Positions 50,369-59,890 of a stretch of 64,000 bases of DNA are shown here, piece after piece. This stretch comes from JAGXRK01 sp963714415 (GTDB lineage: Bacteria; Bacteroidota; Ignavibacteria; Ignavibacteriales; Ignavibacteriaceae). Under the pieces are notes generated by a model that saw only the letters and a program-made list of their open reading frames with translations, made no database searches and was not told the origin of the DNA. Numbering within the stretch: position 1 is the first letter of the stretch; each line of letters begins with the position of its first letter. The stretch lies in the NCBI GenBank assembly GCA_963714415.1, contig CAVQOL010000023.1, positions 1-64,000 of the forward strand, read 5' to 3'. The position numbers were made by a program, and so were the translations under genes.

Positions 50369-52384
50369 ATGTCTTTAAATCCAAAAGAACTTGATAACCT
50401 TTCAGTCAATACAATTCGCACACTATCAATGGATGCAGTTCAAAAAGCTAATTCCGGTCACCCCGGAATGCCGATGGGTTGTGCACCAATCGCTTACGCA
50501 TTATATACAAAAGTAATGAAACATAATCCTGCTAATCCCAGATGGTTTAATCGAGATAGATTTATCCTTTCCGCTGGTCATGGCAGTATGCTTCTTTATT
50601 CCATACTACATTTGTGCGGCTATGATATTTCACTTGACGATTTAAAGAATTTCAGACAATGGGAAAGTAATACACCGGGACATCCTGAGTTTGGACATAC
50701 TGCGGGTGTTGAGACTACAACCGGTCCGCTTGGTCAGGGTTTTGCTAATGCCGTTGGAATGGCAATTGCGCAGGAATATCTAGCATCTGTTTTTAATAAA
50801 GATGATATAAAATTATTTGATCATTTCATTTATGGTATTTGCGGCGATGGTGATTTAATGGAAGGCATTTCTCACGAAGCCGCTTCTTTAGCCGGTCATT
50901 TAAAACTTGGGAGAATTATTTTCTTTTATGATGATAACGGAATTACAATCGACGGCAAAACAGAACTGGCTTTTTCAGATGATACAAAAAAAAGATTTGT
51001 AGCTTATAACTGGCAAGTCTTGAATATTGATGATGTTAACGACCTCGATCAAATAATAACTGCAGTTAAATTGGCACAAGATGAGTTAACAAAACCTACT
51101 TTAATAATTACGAAAACTCATATTGGATATGGAAGTCCGAATAAACAAGACTCGGCTTCAGCGCACGGTTCACCGCTTGGCGAAGAAGAAATTAAGTTGA
51201 CAAAGAAAAATCTTGGCTGGGAAGAGAACAAATCTTTTTATGTGCCAAGTGAAGTTCAATCCCTCTTTAAAGGCATTAAAAATAGCGGCATCAAAGCTGA
51301 AGAAATATGGCAGAAGAAATTTGATGAGTATAAAACAAAATATCCTAAGGATGCTGATTTGTTTTTAAGAATGATGAGTAATGAAATAAGTGATGAATGG
51401 ATAGATCATCTTCCTTCATTTACAAACTATGATGAAAAAATTGCTACTCGTTCGGCATCGGAAAAAGTGCTAAATGCTATTGCTGATTATCTGCCCGGAC
51501 TTATCGGTGGTTCGGCTGATCTTGCACCATCTAACAACACTTTTCTTAAAAAGTATAAAACATTTTCGCCCTCAGATCATTCCGGAAGAAATTTTCATTT
51601 TGGAATTCGTGAACATGCTATGGGCAGTATAATGAACGGAATGGCAATGTATGGCGGAGTTATTCCTTACGGTGGGACATTTCTTGTTTTTTCTGATTAC
51701 TTACGACCAACTATTCGTCTTGCTGCGCTTTCAAAAGTAAAAGTAGTTTTTGTGTTTACTCATGACAGCATAGGACTTGGCGAAGATGGACCGACACATC
51801 AACCCATTGAACATATTGCATCATTAAGAGCAATTCCAAATACTCTTGTTCTTCGTCCGGCAGACGCAAATGAAACTGTTGAAGCATGGAAAAAAGCAAT
51901 TACGCATAAAGACGGACCTGTATGTTTAATACTTACTCGCCAAAAACTAACAGTTATAAACAGAGACAAATATTCATCAGCAGGAGGATTTCAAAAAGGG
52001 GCTTATGTAATCAAGGATTCAAGTAATCCTCAATTAATTTTACTTGCATCTGGTTCTGAAGTTGATCTTGCATTAAAATCTGCGGAGAAACTTGAAGCTG
52101 ATAAAATCAACACAAGAGTTATAAGCTTTCCAAGCTGGGAATTATTCGAAGCACAAACCAACGAATATAAAGAATCCGTTTTGCCAAAATCAGTTAAAGC
52201 CAGGGTTGCAATTGAAGCCGGTGTCAAACAAGGATGGGAAAAATTTGTTGGTGATTCTGGCGATATTATCAGTATAGAAAAATTCGGTGCGTCTGCGCCC
52301 GATAAAGTTCTTTTTGAAAAGTACGGTTTTACTATTGATAATATAATCCATACATCGAAAAAAGTAGTTGTTAAATTAAAATGA
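50369..52384 (+). CDS. tkt: Transketolase
   Basis: This thiamine-diphosphate enzyme moves two-carbon units in the pentose phosphate pathway. The 671-residue protein is complete, with SGHPGMPMGCAP, HGSMLLYS, the cofactor motif CGDGDLMEGISHEA, and the HDSIGLGEDGPTHQP block in the second domain. Length is normal. The frame is intact. Its TGA overlaps the ATG of a small cysteine-rich frame at 52381. Confidence 0.97.
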   Translation: MSLNPKELDNLSVNTIRTLSMDAVQKANSGHPGMPMGCAPIAYALYTKVMKHNPANPRWFNRDRFILSAGHGSMLLYSILHLCGYDISLDDLKNFRQWESNTPGHPEFGHTAGVETTTGPLGQGFANAVGMAIAQEYLASVFNKDDIKLFDHFIYGICGDGDLMEGISHEAASLAGHLKLGRIIFFYDDNGITIDGKTELAFSDDTKKRFVAYNWQVLNIDDVNDLDQIITAVKLAQDELTKPTLIITKTHIGYGSPNKQDSASAHGSPLGEEEIKLTKKNLGWEENKSFYVPSEVQSLFKGIKNSGIKAEEIWQKKFDEYKTKYPKDADLFLRMMSNEISDEWIDHLPSFTNYDEKIATRSASEKVLNAIADYLPGLIGGSADLAPSNNTFLKKYKTFSPSDHSGRNFHFGIREHAMGSIMNGMAMYGGVIPYGGTFLVFSDYLRPTIRLAALSKVKVVFVFTHDSIGLGEDGPTHQPIEHIASLRAIPNTLVLRPADANETVEAWKKAITHKDGPVCLILTRQKLTVINRDKYSSAGGFQKGAYVIKDSSNPQLILLASGSEVDLALKSAEKLEADKINTRVISFPSWELFEAQTNEYKESVLPKSVKARVAIEAGVKQGWEKFVGDSGDIISIEKFGASAPDKVLFEKYGFTIDNIIHTSKKVVVKLK

Positions 52385-52536
52385 GTGGGCTTCGAAAGAA
52401 ATTTTCGAAAAAGGAGTGGCTGGACTGTTGTGGTAAATTGTGCGATGATTGTAATATTTCAAAAGCATATAAAAATCATTACGGTAAAAAAGAGGGGGAG
52501 AAAAAATTAAAAAAGGATAAGAAAAAAGCTTTATAA
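52381..52536 (+). CDS. Small cysteine-rich basic protein coupled to transketolase
   Basis: A 51-residue frame starts in the ATGA overlap with tkt and reads through CCGKLCDDCN, giving a C-x3-C-x2-C pattern that could bind a metal, then a very basic tail (KKEGEKKLKKDKKKAL). I recognise no family. The overlap start and the short gap to the next gene support real translation; its small size is the reason for caution. Confidence 0.5.
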   Translation: MSGLRKKFSKKEWLDCCGKLCDDCNISKAYKNHYGKKEGEKKLKKDKKKAL

Positions 52537-52554
52537 AATAATCCAAGGAACTGT

Positions 52555-52965
52555 ATGAAAAAATTTCTAATCTTTCTGGTTGTAGTAATTGCGGGCATTC
52601 AGTTTATTCCGGTTGAGCAAACTAATCCTCCCGTTGAAAATGATCTTTTCGCTTCAAATGAAGTAAAGGATATGTTAAAACGAGCTTGCTACGATTGTCA
52701 TTCCAATGAAACCGACTGGGTCTGGTACACTAAGATTGCTCCTATGTCCTGGCTTGCCGCAAGTGATGTTAATGGCGGAAGGGAAAATCTTAATTTTTCT
52801 GAGTGGGGAAATATAGGCACGATGGATCAGAAAAAAATAAAAGAAAAAATATGGGAACAGGTTCGCGAAGAACAAATGCCTTTGTGGCAGTATCGTATTA
52901 TGCATGGTGACTCAAAGATCTCCATTGAAGAGAAAAATATTATTAGAGCCTGGGCAACTAATTAG
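52555..52965 (+). CDS. Haem-binding domain protein (Haem_bd type)
   Basis: The 136-residue product has an N-terminal membrane or signal segment and a CYDCHS haem-binding site (Cys45, Cys48, His49), with the downstream MPLWQYRIMHGDSKIS region of the small Haem_bd family. It should bind c-type haem in the periplasm. It follows the small cysteine-rich frame by 18 bases and may be in the transketolase operon. Confidence 0.9.
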   Translation: MKKFLIFLVVVIAGIQFIPVEQTNPPVENDLFASNEVKDMLKRACYDCHSNETDWVWYTKIAPMSWLAASDVNGGRENLNFSEWGNIGTMDQKKIKEKIWEQVREEQMPLWQYRIMHGDSKISIEEKNIIRAWATN

Positions 52966-53049
52966 TTTAAAAATTTTTTACTTATTTAAATTATATAGTG
53001 GCAATATAAAGTTGGTGATAAAGAAATAGGGGGTGGTGGCAAAATAATT

Positions 53050-53280
53050 TTGTGTCCGTTTGATAAATTTGATACTGAAACAAAAACAACTTCAATGGCA
53101 AGAACTACAGGATATACTTGTTCTGCGGTTGCGAGGTTATTAATTGAAGGACGTTATAAAAAAAGAGGCATATCTCCTCCTGAATTTGTCGGAAAAGAAG
53201 GAAATTGTTTCAATTATGTTGCATCTTATCTTAAAGAAAGAAATGTTCAATATACAGTGACTGAGGAGTTAATTACATAA
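53050..53280 (+). pseudogene. C-terminal fragment of a saccharopine dehydrogenase-like gene
   Basis: The open stretch (from 52999, first usable start TTG 53050) encodes KTTSMARTTGYTCSAVARLL, then RGISPPEFVGKEGN and YVASYLKERNVQY, the C-terminal end of saccharopine dehydrogenase-type proteins. The NAD-binding body is absent upstream. It looks like the leftover end of a deleted gene, or the other part was lost in assembly. It ends 3 bases before the next gene. Confidence 0.65.
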
Positions 53281-53283
53281 ATA

Positions 53284-53988
53284 ATGAATAAAGAAAATAG
53301 GATATCGCTATTCAATCGGATTGATCGCATTGAATTTATTAATATGGCCTTAAGTAAAGTTTCCACATGGACTCTTATCTTTTCAAATCTTGCAATAATA
53401 TTATTTGCAATCATTGATGGTCTTAGCCTTCTAGAAGTGTTGTGGATTTATTGGATTCAAAGTGTGATAATTGGAATTTTTAACTTTATAAAAATACTCT
53501 CGCTCAAGGATTTTTCAACCGAAGGATTCAGACAAGGAAATAAACAAGTTGAAGTAACAAATGCCGCCAAAATTTCAACTGCAATATTCTTTCTTTTCCA
53601 TTACGGATTTTTTCATTTAATATATGCTGTTTTCCTTGGAAGCGGACTGCCATCGCTTTTTGGCGGAGCGCAATCAATTCAACCGAACTACCTTATCTTA
53701 TCGGCAATTATTTTTCTTGCAAATTATACCGTTGAATTCATTTATTATATGCGCGACAGAGAACCCAAACCCAATCTCGGAGCTATGATGTTTGCTCCAT
53801 ATCCCAGAATAATACCAATGCATCTCACTATTATTTTTGCAGGATTTGTCGGTGCCGGGGCTGGTATCTTTTCAATCGAATCGGGACTGGCTGTAATTAT
53901 TTTCTTCACATTACTTAAAACCGTTGTTGATGTAATAACTCACAACACCGATATGCTGAAAGCTGCTTTTAAGAAAAAAAATAAATGA
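53284..53988 (+). CDS. Multi-helix membrane protein, DUF6498-like
   Basis: The 234-residue protein has about six membrane helices and the VLWIYWIQSVIIGIFNFIKI segment with a later RDREPKPNLGAMMFAPYPRII loop, which resembles the DUF6498 membrane family. Its role is unknown. It begins just after the saccharopine-dehydrogenase-like fragment, whose promoter it may now use. Confidence 0.75.
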   Translation: MNKENRISLFNRIDRIEFINMALSKVSTWTLIFSNLAIILFAIIDGLSLLEVLWIYWIQSVIIGIFNFIKILSLKDFSTEGFRQGNKQVEVTNAAKISTAIFFLFHYGFFHLIYAVFLGSGLPSLFGGAQSIQPNYLILSAIIFLANYTVEFIYYMRDREPKPNLGAMMFAPYPRIIPMHLTIIFAGFVGAGAGIFSIESGLAVIIFFTLLKTVVDVITHNTDMLKAAFKKKNK

Positions 53989-54109
53989 TTTGTTGAGTGA
54001 TGGAATTTCCTTGTTTTGCTTTGATGAATTATAGATTATTGTCTTGATATCTATTCTTTAGTCGCTTACTTTTTATTCGAGTAACATTTACATTTAATTA
54101 CTGTGTCTG

Positions 54110-54529
54110 ATGAAAATATTTGTTTGCTTAACTACCATTATTTTATTTTTACCCAGCTTTTCCCTTGCTCAAGAAATTCAAAAAGATTCCCTTACGGTAA
54201 AAGACAATATGATAGATGCTATTCAAAATATTCAATTTCGTTTTGAAGAATTCGAATTATATCGGGAAAAATATCACTCCAATATTCAAATCCCTTTAGA
54301 TGAAGATAAATCAACATTGCAACTAAGAACCGAAATGATTATTAGTCAATCTTTAAGAAACAGTTTAAATTCAGAAGGAAACGATTTTTATTTTTTATCT
54401 CCGCTTTATGACAAATATCTTGAGGAATCAAAATTTAATCCTGTCAGGTATGTTTTGGGAATGGCGCAGCTTGGAGCGGTTGGTTATCTCGCCTATCGTC
54501 ACATTAAAAAGTACGGATTTATTGATTAA
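54110..54529 (+). CDS. Secreted protein of unknown function
   Basis: The 139-residue protein has a signal peptide (residues 1-21, ending SLAQ) and a mostly helical body with a C-terminal hydrophobic stretch (YVLGMAQLGAVGYLAYRHI) that could anchor it. I recognise no family. It stands alone, with gene-free gaps of about 120 and 160 bases around it. Confidence 0.65.
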   Translation: MKIFVCLTTIILFLPSFSLAQEIQKDSLTVKDNMIDAIQNIQFRFEEFELYREKYHSNIQIPLDEDKSTLQLRTEMIISQSLRNSLNSEGNDFYFLSPLYDKYLEESKFNPVRYVLGMAQLGAVGYLAYRHIKKYGFID

Positions 54530-54686
54530 TGTCTCAAATCTTTACGCCCAAAAATTATATTTATAAAATTTAGCCGTTCATCAAAAAATAAAACCACTCA
54601 TATCAAACTTCATAGAATCGGGCAACTCTTCTTAGCTTGTTGCGTCTGAACATACAGAAACAACATTTTTTACTTAGGAGAGAAAA

Positions 54687-55601
54687 ATGAAACTAATTAC
54701 TGCTGCAAAAACGGGAATATTGTTATTGCTGACTATACTGACAATAACCGCCTGTTCAAATTATTCGGAAACCTCCAGCGGAACCACTTCATTTCAAAGC
54801 AGTTATGGTGATAACAGCTTTACGTTTAAGGATAACGGTAATAAATGGCGTGCTGATTTTGAAGATGGGGAAATTGCGGCTTTGTACAAAAACGGCGAAA
54901 GAATTCCTTCAGAGGACATAGCTCTTTATGAAGAGCTGGTTTATGATAAATTCAATGCTGTTCGAAAAGATTTGAAAAAAATAAAATCTGATGTCCACGT
55001 TTTTCATTTTGACAGTGAAAAGTTTAAAGAAGATATGAAAGAGATGAGAGAAAATTTAAAAGAAAGTCTTTCCGGGATTCCCGAAATTGATTTGGATAAT
55101 GAATCATTTAAAGAGGATATGAAAAAGCTAAAAGAATCGATGAAAGAACTAAAGGACAAAAAAATTGAAATCTATTTTGACAAGGATGCTTTCAAATGCG
55201 ATATGGATAAGCTAAAAAAAGAACTGGAAGACATTGATTTTGATAAGATTAGAATCGACATAAAACGAAACCTTGAGGATGTTGACAAAGAACTTGAAAA
55301 TGTGAGAATTCAGATAAAAGATATCGATATTGATTTAAGCGGCCTCGATGAAGAAATGGAAGATCTGAACATTGAAATGAAAAAATTAAACATCTTCATC
55401 GAAGAAATGAAAAATGAATTGGTTAAAGACGGTTATCTCAAAAATAAAGATGAAGAAGTGACTCTGGTTTTCAATGACGAGACCATTAAAGTAAACGGCA
55501 AAGAATTATCTCCAGAACATCAAAAGAAATACACTGATCTGTATGAGAAACATTTTGATAAAAAGATTAAGGATAATTTTAAAATAAAGTTTCGTCGATA
55601 A
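54687..55601 (+). CDS. Coiled-coil lipoprotein of unknown function
   Basis: The 304-residue protein has a lipoprotein signal with TITAC (Cys23) and a central region (about residues 95-245) that is strongly charged, rich in Lys, Glu and Asp with regular Leu/Ile spacing, as in a long coiled coil. The end VNGKELSPEHQKKYTDLYEKHF recalls the tail region of some BlaR1-type membrane proteins in Bacteroidota, without the protease part. A Shine-Dalgarno GGAG lies before ATG 54687 and a strong two-way terminator follows. Confidence 0.75.
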   Translation: MKLITAAKTGILLLLTILTITACSNYSETSSGTTSFQSSYGDNSFTFKDNGNKWRADFEDGEIAALYKNGERIPSEDIALYEELVYDKFNAVRKDLKKIKSDVHVFHFDSEKFKEDMKEMRENLKESLSGIPEIDLDNESFKEDMKKLKESMKELKDKKIEIYFDKDAFKCDMDKLKKELEDIDFDKIRIDIKRNLEDVDKELENVRIQIKDIDIDLSGLDEEMEDLNIEMKKLNIFIEEMKNELVKDGYLKNKDEEVTLVFNDETIKVNGKELSPEHQKKYTDLYEKHFDKKIKDNFKIKFRR

Positions 55602-55645
55602 ACCCGCTTTTAAATTCGGCTACAATAAATTTCTCATCTCCCACT

Positions 55646-55681
55646 AAAGCCGGTAAATCTGATCTTAGATTTACCGGCTTT
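55646..55681. terminator. Bidirectional terminator with a 15-bp stem
   Basis: AAAGCCGGTAAATCT at 55646-55660 pairs perfectly with AGATTTACCGGCTTT at 55667-55681 over a 6-base loop, between two convergent genes. Confidence 0.94.
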
Positions 55682-55687
55682 CATATT

Positions 55688-56134
55688 TTATCTCCCGAAA
55701 AGCTCCGACAGATCTAAAGTTCTTGTTTTGCTTTTACTGGCAAGAGAAACATAAGACAAAGCAAGTGTTTCTTTTCCGGCACCAAGTACTGTGGAAACAA
55801 GTCCGAGTGCCTCGCCTAATTCGGAAGAGGCACAATTTTTAATGATTTTTCCCCACAAAGTTTCTTCCAGAACATTGAAGGCGGTATGGACTTCATGAAG
55901 ATCAAATCCAGCGTTAAATCTTTCTTTGGCTATCTGCACTGCGTACGCAGTCATTCCGACAAGATTTTTATTTTCCACACTCACAATAGTAAGTTCAAGC
56001 AATTTTTCAATTCTGCTCCGGTTTTTTTCCGTTGATGCGGCTTTATATGATTTAAGCTGTGCCCGCTCTAAAGATTCTGTCGCTTCATTACGAATTTGAG
56101 ATTTATTCTCCACAAGAAATTTATATAGTTCCAT
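55688..56134 (-). CDS. RsbRD N-terminal-like helical domain protein
   Basis: The 148-residue soluble protein is all-helical, starts with LVENKSQIRNEATESL and has FDLHEVHTAFNVLEETLW, resembling the N-terminal sensory domain of RsbRD-type stress regulators (globin-like fold). No STAS output domain follows, so it may act as a stand-alone sensor or be an unrelated four-helix protein. No partner gene is visible nearby. Confidence 0.65.
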   Translation of the reverse strand: MELYKFLVENKSQIRNEATESLERAQLKSYKAASTEKNRSRIEKLLELTIVSVENKNLVGMTAYAVQIAKERFNAGFDLHEVHTAFNVLEETLWGKIIKNCASSELGEALGLVSTVLGAGKETLALSYVSLASKSKTRTLDLSELFGR

Positions 56135-56299
56135 TATATCCTCTGTAAAATCAACCTACAAAGCTAAAAAAAATCAATGAGAAAACTTAAAAAAGAGTTG
56201 GGGCACTGAAAAATGACCATTATAAAAATCTTAAGTTGTGTGTTATATATTAAAAATTTATTTAAGTTTATCTATGTCAAAATTTCAAACGGAGGTAAA

Positions 56300-56755
56300 A
56301 TGAAACTCTTGTATGTGTTCATTACGATTGCTCTCTCTTTCTCAATCTTCTCCTGTGCTACTTTAGAGCTAAAACCCGCAGATTTTTCCTGGCCTATCGA
56401 ATCAGTTTTAAAAATTGATGATGATGGTAATGCAGAGGAAGATAGATATACTTTCTCATTTAACATCAAACCATTGTTTTACGAGGAACTTCAGGATTCA
56501 CTTGCGTATCTAGACAGACAGGTTAGAATTATCCGAAATACTGACGGATATTATTTTATAACAGCACAAGGATTTAAAAATGTATATGTATTCCTCCCTG
56601 CAGAAGGATCTTTGCAGATGGAAGAAAAAATTCTTGTGACTGAAGCCGGATTGGAAAAACCGATCTTTAATCAACGCACGCCCCTTATTGAACTTATTGA
56701 CGGGACAGATAAATATTATCTTTCAAAAAGTGAAATTGTGAGAGGTGAAAAATGA
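56300..56755 (+). CDS. Small lipoprotein upstream of a coiled-coil membrane protein
   Basis: ATG 56300 is chosen because a strong GGAGG site lies just before it; it gives a lipoprotein signal with FSC (Cys19) and a 151-residue product. The body is beta-rich (YTFSFNIKPLFYEE, GYYFITAQGFKNVYVF). I recognise no family. Its stop overlaps the ATG of the next gene at 56752, so the two probably work together in the envelope. Confidence 0.75.
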   Translation: MKLLYVFITIALSFSIFSCATLELKPADFSWPIESVLKIDDDGNAEEDRYTFSFNIKPLFYEELQDSLAYLDRQVRIIRNTDGYYFITAQGFKNVYVFLPAEGSLQMEEKILVTEAGLEKPIFNQRTPLIELIDGTDKYYLSKSEIVRGEK

Positions 56756-57987
56756 AGTCAAAATATTTCCTAACAATTCTTTCTTTTCTTCTGTTTTCAG
56801 CTGTCTTATTTGCACAGTCTGATTATGAACTGGTTCAGGATTTCAAATCAAATATTAGTCAGCTTAAACAAAGAATCACCGATGCGGCTTCAATGGAGGA
56901 GATTAATAATATTGCCAAAGACATGGAGCTTTTGAAATCACAATTTACGGAGCATAAAGAGCTTATTGACAAAAGTCTTTATCCGGATGATTTCAATAAA
57001 TCTTTTGCAAAGTTAAAAACAGACCTGGATGTAAGAAGTACAGACTTTACGCATATTGAAATTTTACAGACGGAAGTTGTTGCTTTAAAAGATCAAGTTG
57101 ACCGTCTCAACGAAAAAAATAATGAACTTATAAATCAGATCGCAGTATTAGAAACAGACAGGGTAAAAGATGCGGCAACAATAAAAAGACTCGAGAATCT
57201 TGTTGCTAATCTTAAAGCTTCTCTGCTCAAAAGAGATAATCTGATATTGAGTATTGTTGACAGCTTAATCCCCCAGTTAGCTGCTGATGTTTCTTTGCTG
57301 ACCACCGATGACAAAAAGAAGATTACAACTCAAGTAGAAAAGAATAAAGTTCTTCTTAATGTAAAAAGATCTTTAAGAGATCATGTAAGATTTTTGGATG
57401 TTACTACTCTAAAACCAGATGATCTAACAGAAATAAAAAGACAGCAGGACGAGTTTGCCGGAACGTGGCAAAAAATTGGTGCACACCTTGTTGAAGTTTA
57501 TGCAGCTAAAGCGGACAAATCAAATGAGCTGAAAGAAATTGATACTCTTTTTGATAACTGGCGAACATCTATAAGAAATGAAGCTTGGCATTCGATAAAA
57601 GAAGAATTTGCATTGAATGGTATTTTCTTGCAGGAATTTAGCGGTGGACAGGGATTCACTGTTGAGATTACAAGATTTATTGACGACGAGCTTAAAAACT
57701 TTGGTATAAAAAGTCAGGAAGAATCGGAAAGAATATATACATCATTCGCTGACAGTACCTGGTTCAAATCAATCCAAACCGAGTGGATGCCGTATCTTAT
57801 TGATAATACAATGCTAACCGTACAGCAAAAAGAATTGATTGAATCTAAAATCTCTGAATGGAAATCTGTGGTATTCCCAAGAGATATTACCTGGGTTTAT
57901 TATGTGGTTGCATTAGTTGTAATTGCTGCCCTGGTATTTTTCTTTTTCAGAAAAAAACCCAAACATCAACTAGCCAAAGATTTATAA
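56752..57987 (+). CDS. Exported coiled-coil protein with C-terminal membrane anchor
   Basis: The 411-residue protein has a signal peptide (residues 1-21), a coiled coil at about 100-155 (LQTEVVALKDQVDRLNEKNN), a helical middle domain and one membrane helix near residues 383-400 followed by a basic tail (RKKPKHQ). The topology suggests a periplasmic protein anchored in the inner membrane. It is coupled by ATGA to the lipoprotein gene before it. The pair has no recognised family and could bridge the two membranes (inference). A terminator-like hairpin follows. Confidence 0.78.
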   Translation: MKSKYFLTILSFLLFSAVLFAQSDYELVQDFKSNISQLKQRITDAASMEEINNIAKDMELLKSQFTEHKELIDKSLYPDDFNKSFAKLKTDLDVRSTDFTHIEILQTEVVALKDQVDRLNEKNNELINQIAVLETDRVKDAATIKRLENLVANLKASLLKRDNLILSIVDSLIPQLAADVSLLTTDDKKKITTQVEKNKVLLNVKRSLRDHVRFLDVTTLKPDDLTEIKRQQDEFAGTWQKIGAHLVEVYAAKADKSNELKEIDTLFDNWRTSIRNEAWHSIKEEFALNGIFLQEFSGGQGFTVEITRFIDDELKNFGIKSQEESERIYTSFADSTWFKSIQTEWMPYLIDNTMLTVQQKELIESKISEWKSVVFPRDITWVYYVVALVVIAALVFFFFRKKPKHQLAKDL

Positions 57988-57993
57988 TTTAAA

Positions 57994-58027
57994 GGCTGTA
58001 TCAGATGTAATTACGTTTGATACAGCC
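57994..58027 (+). terminator. Terminator-like hairpin after the coiled-coil gene
   Basis: GGCTGTATCA at 57994-58003 pairs perfectly with TGATACAGCC at 58018-58027. Only a weak T stretch follows. Confidence 0.75.
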
Positions 58028-58168
58028 ACTCTTTAACCTGTTTTTAGAGAAATTTTGCGTTTAAAAATTGCAACTGCTTTTAAGGAGTTATAATTGATGA
58101 TTAATGTAAATGAGTTAAATCTTGTTCTGAAATTGTGTTAAAACATTATTTAATTGTAACCATATGTA

Positions 58169-58852
58169 TTGGGTTCCATTGTATCATTAGTGGGTTGCAA
58201 AGAAACAAAATCGGAAATAACTAAAGGTGAAAAAGATATAATGAATTCTCTAAACTCAAAGATCGATACTGCAACTTTCGGCTCCGGTTGTTTCTGGTGC
58301 ACCGAAGCAATATTTGAAAGAGTAAACGGAGTAATAGGTGTTGTTTCCGGTTATGCGGGCGGACAAGTAGATAATCCGACTTACGAAGAAGTGTGCGGCG
58401 GTATAACAGGACATGCCGAGTGCTCACAGATAACATTTAATCCTGAAATTATTTCTTACGATGAACTGCTGGAAATTTTCTGGAAAACTCACGACCCAAC
58501 AACTTTAAACCGGCAAGGAAATGATGTCGGCACACAATACCGTTCTGTTATTTTTTATCATAACGAAGACCAGAAACAAAAAGCAGAATACTATAAAAAG
58601 AAATTAGAGGAAGAGAAAATCTGGAACGATCCCATAGTAACGGAAATATCTCTACTTACAAAATTCTACGAAGCAGAAAAATATCACCAGGATTATTATG
58701 AGAATAATCCATCACAGGGTTATTGTTCTTTTGTAATAACTCCCAAAGTTGAAAAGTTTGAGAAAATATTTAATGACAAGTTGAAGAAGATAGTTAATTT
58801 TTATTTATCAGTGTTTCTCTCCCCACATTTTTTCGCCTGCTTCAATTCTTAG
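58169..58852 (+). CDS. msrA: Peptide methionine sulfoxide reductase MsrA
   Basis: MsrA repairs oxidised methionine. The motif GCFWC (Cys41, Cys44) at the N-terminus of the domain, VVSGYAGGQVDNPTYEEV, HAECSQITFNP and the KYHQDYYENNP block are all present. A leading VGC suggests a lipoprotein form, but the start at TTG 58169 leaves a very short signal, so an upstream frameshift is likely. The product also runs past the usual end (after about EKFEKIFNDKLKK) and overlaps the convergent DUF1684 gene by 45 bases, again suggesting an indel. Confidence 0.9.
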   Translation: MGSIVSLVGCKETKSEITKGEKDIMNSLNSKIDTATFGSGCFWCTEAIFERVNGVIGVVSGYAGGQVDNPTYEEVCGGITGHAECSQITFNPEIISYDELLEIFWKTHDPTTLNRQGNDVGTQYRSVIFYHNEDQKQKAEYYKKKLEEEKIWNDPIVTEISLLTKFYEAEKYHQDYYENNPSQGYCSFVITPKVEKFEKIFNDKLKKIVNFYLSVFLSPHFFACFNS

Positions 58853-59702
58853 CTTTAAGTAATTATCTTTTGGCGGGAGCGGACAGGTTGCAAACTTTGT
58901 AAACACACAAGGAGGATTATATGCTTTATTAAAATCTAAAATAATTTTTCCTGTTGAGTCGGATTTATCAACAGACATAAATCTTCCTGCACCGTAGGTT
59001 TCCTCCCCGCTTGTTTCATCTGCAAAAATCAGAAATAATCTTTTTCCCGCTGTCAATTGCATCTATCCTGTATTCCTTTCCGTCTTTTGTAAAAACAATT
59101 GCTCCGGGACAGTCTTCCTCTTCAACAGTACCAATTATATCCGGAATGGAGATTTTCTTTGGTGGATTATAGGAATCGAATGTCGCTTCAATTTTCCATT
59201 CTTCATCTACAGGAAATCTTTCAATTCCCTTGAAATTTTTTACTAAGTCGGCATTGAGATCACGAAGACGAATCCCAAATCCTTTTTTTCTTTTTATTAC
59301 ATTCCATCGAAGTGAACCGGTCTGAAGCAAGGTTGGATTTCCTGTAAGATCATGATCAAGCGTTAGTTCAGTTACAGCGGCTCCGTTGTTTGTAACATTT
59401 ACGTCGGGATTTATTTTTATGGTTACAATAGAATCCTTAAGGAACATTGTTCCGATAAATTCCGGTCCGGATAGAAAAACTATATCATTCTCTTTTGAGG
59501 AACCGATTTTGTTATCTCCTTCCTTCAGCCAGAATAGTCCGGCTAGATTTAGCCAGCCGTTTTCTTCCCTTAATCTTTCAACTCTTTTCTGATCCCATTC
59601 TTCAATTTCTTTAATGTATTCAGGATCCGCATTTGGTTTTTGTGTACAGGAAGTAAAAACAAGCAATGCAAACAGCACAAGTAAAATGTTTTGTGTTTTC
59701 AT
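58808..59702 (-). CDS. DUF1684 family lipoprotein, frame broken once
   Basis: A lipoprotein signal with FTSC (Cys19) is followed by the family start YIKEIEEWDQKRVERL and GWLNLAGLFWLKEG. The C-terminal YNPPCVFTKFATCPLPPKDN block, diagnostic for DUF1684, lies in another frame; the shift is near 59040. Total length is about 297 residues. The domain is uncharacterised. The gene is convergent with msrA. Confidence 0.88.
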
Positions 59703-59890
59703 ATTATTTAATAAAGTAATTTGATGATTTAATATTATAACAACTAATCAAAAGATTGCTATAAAAATCTAAATAACAAAAATCAAATAAAACACAATGT
59801 CCAAATTATAATGTCCTAAACATTATGAATTTTTGTGTATTGTTAATTGAAATTTATTTGAGATTTGGTGCTTATAATTTAAAATTTTCC

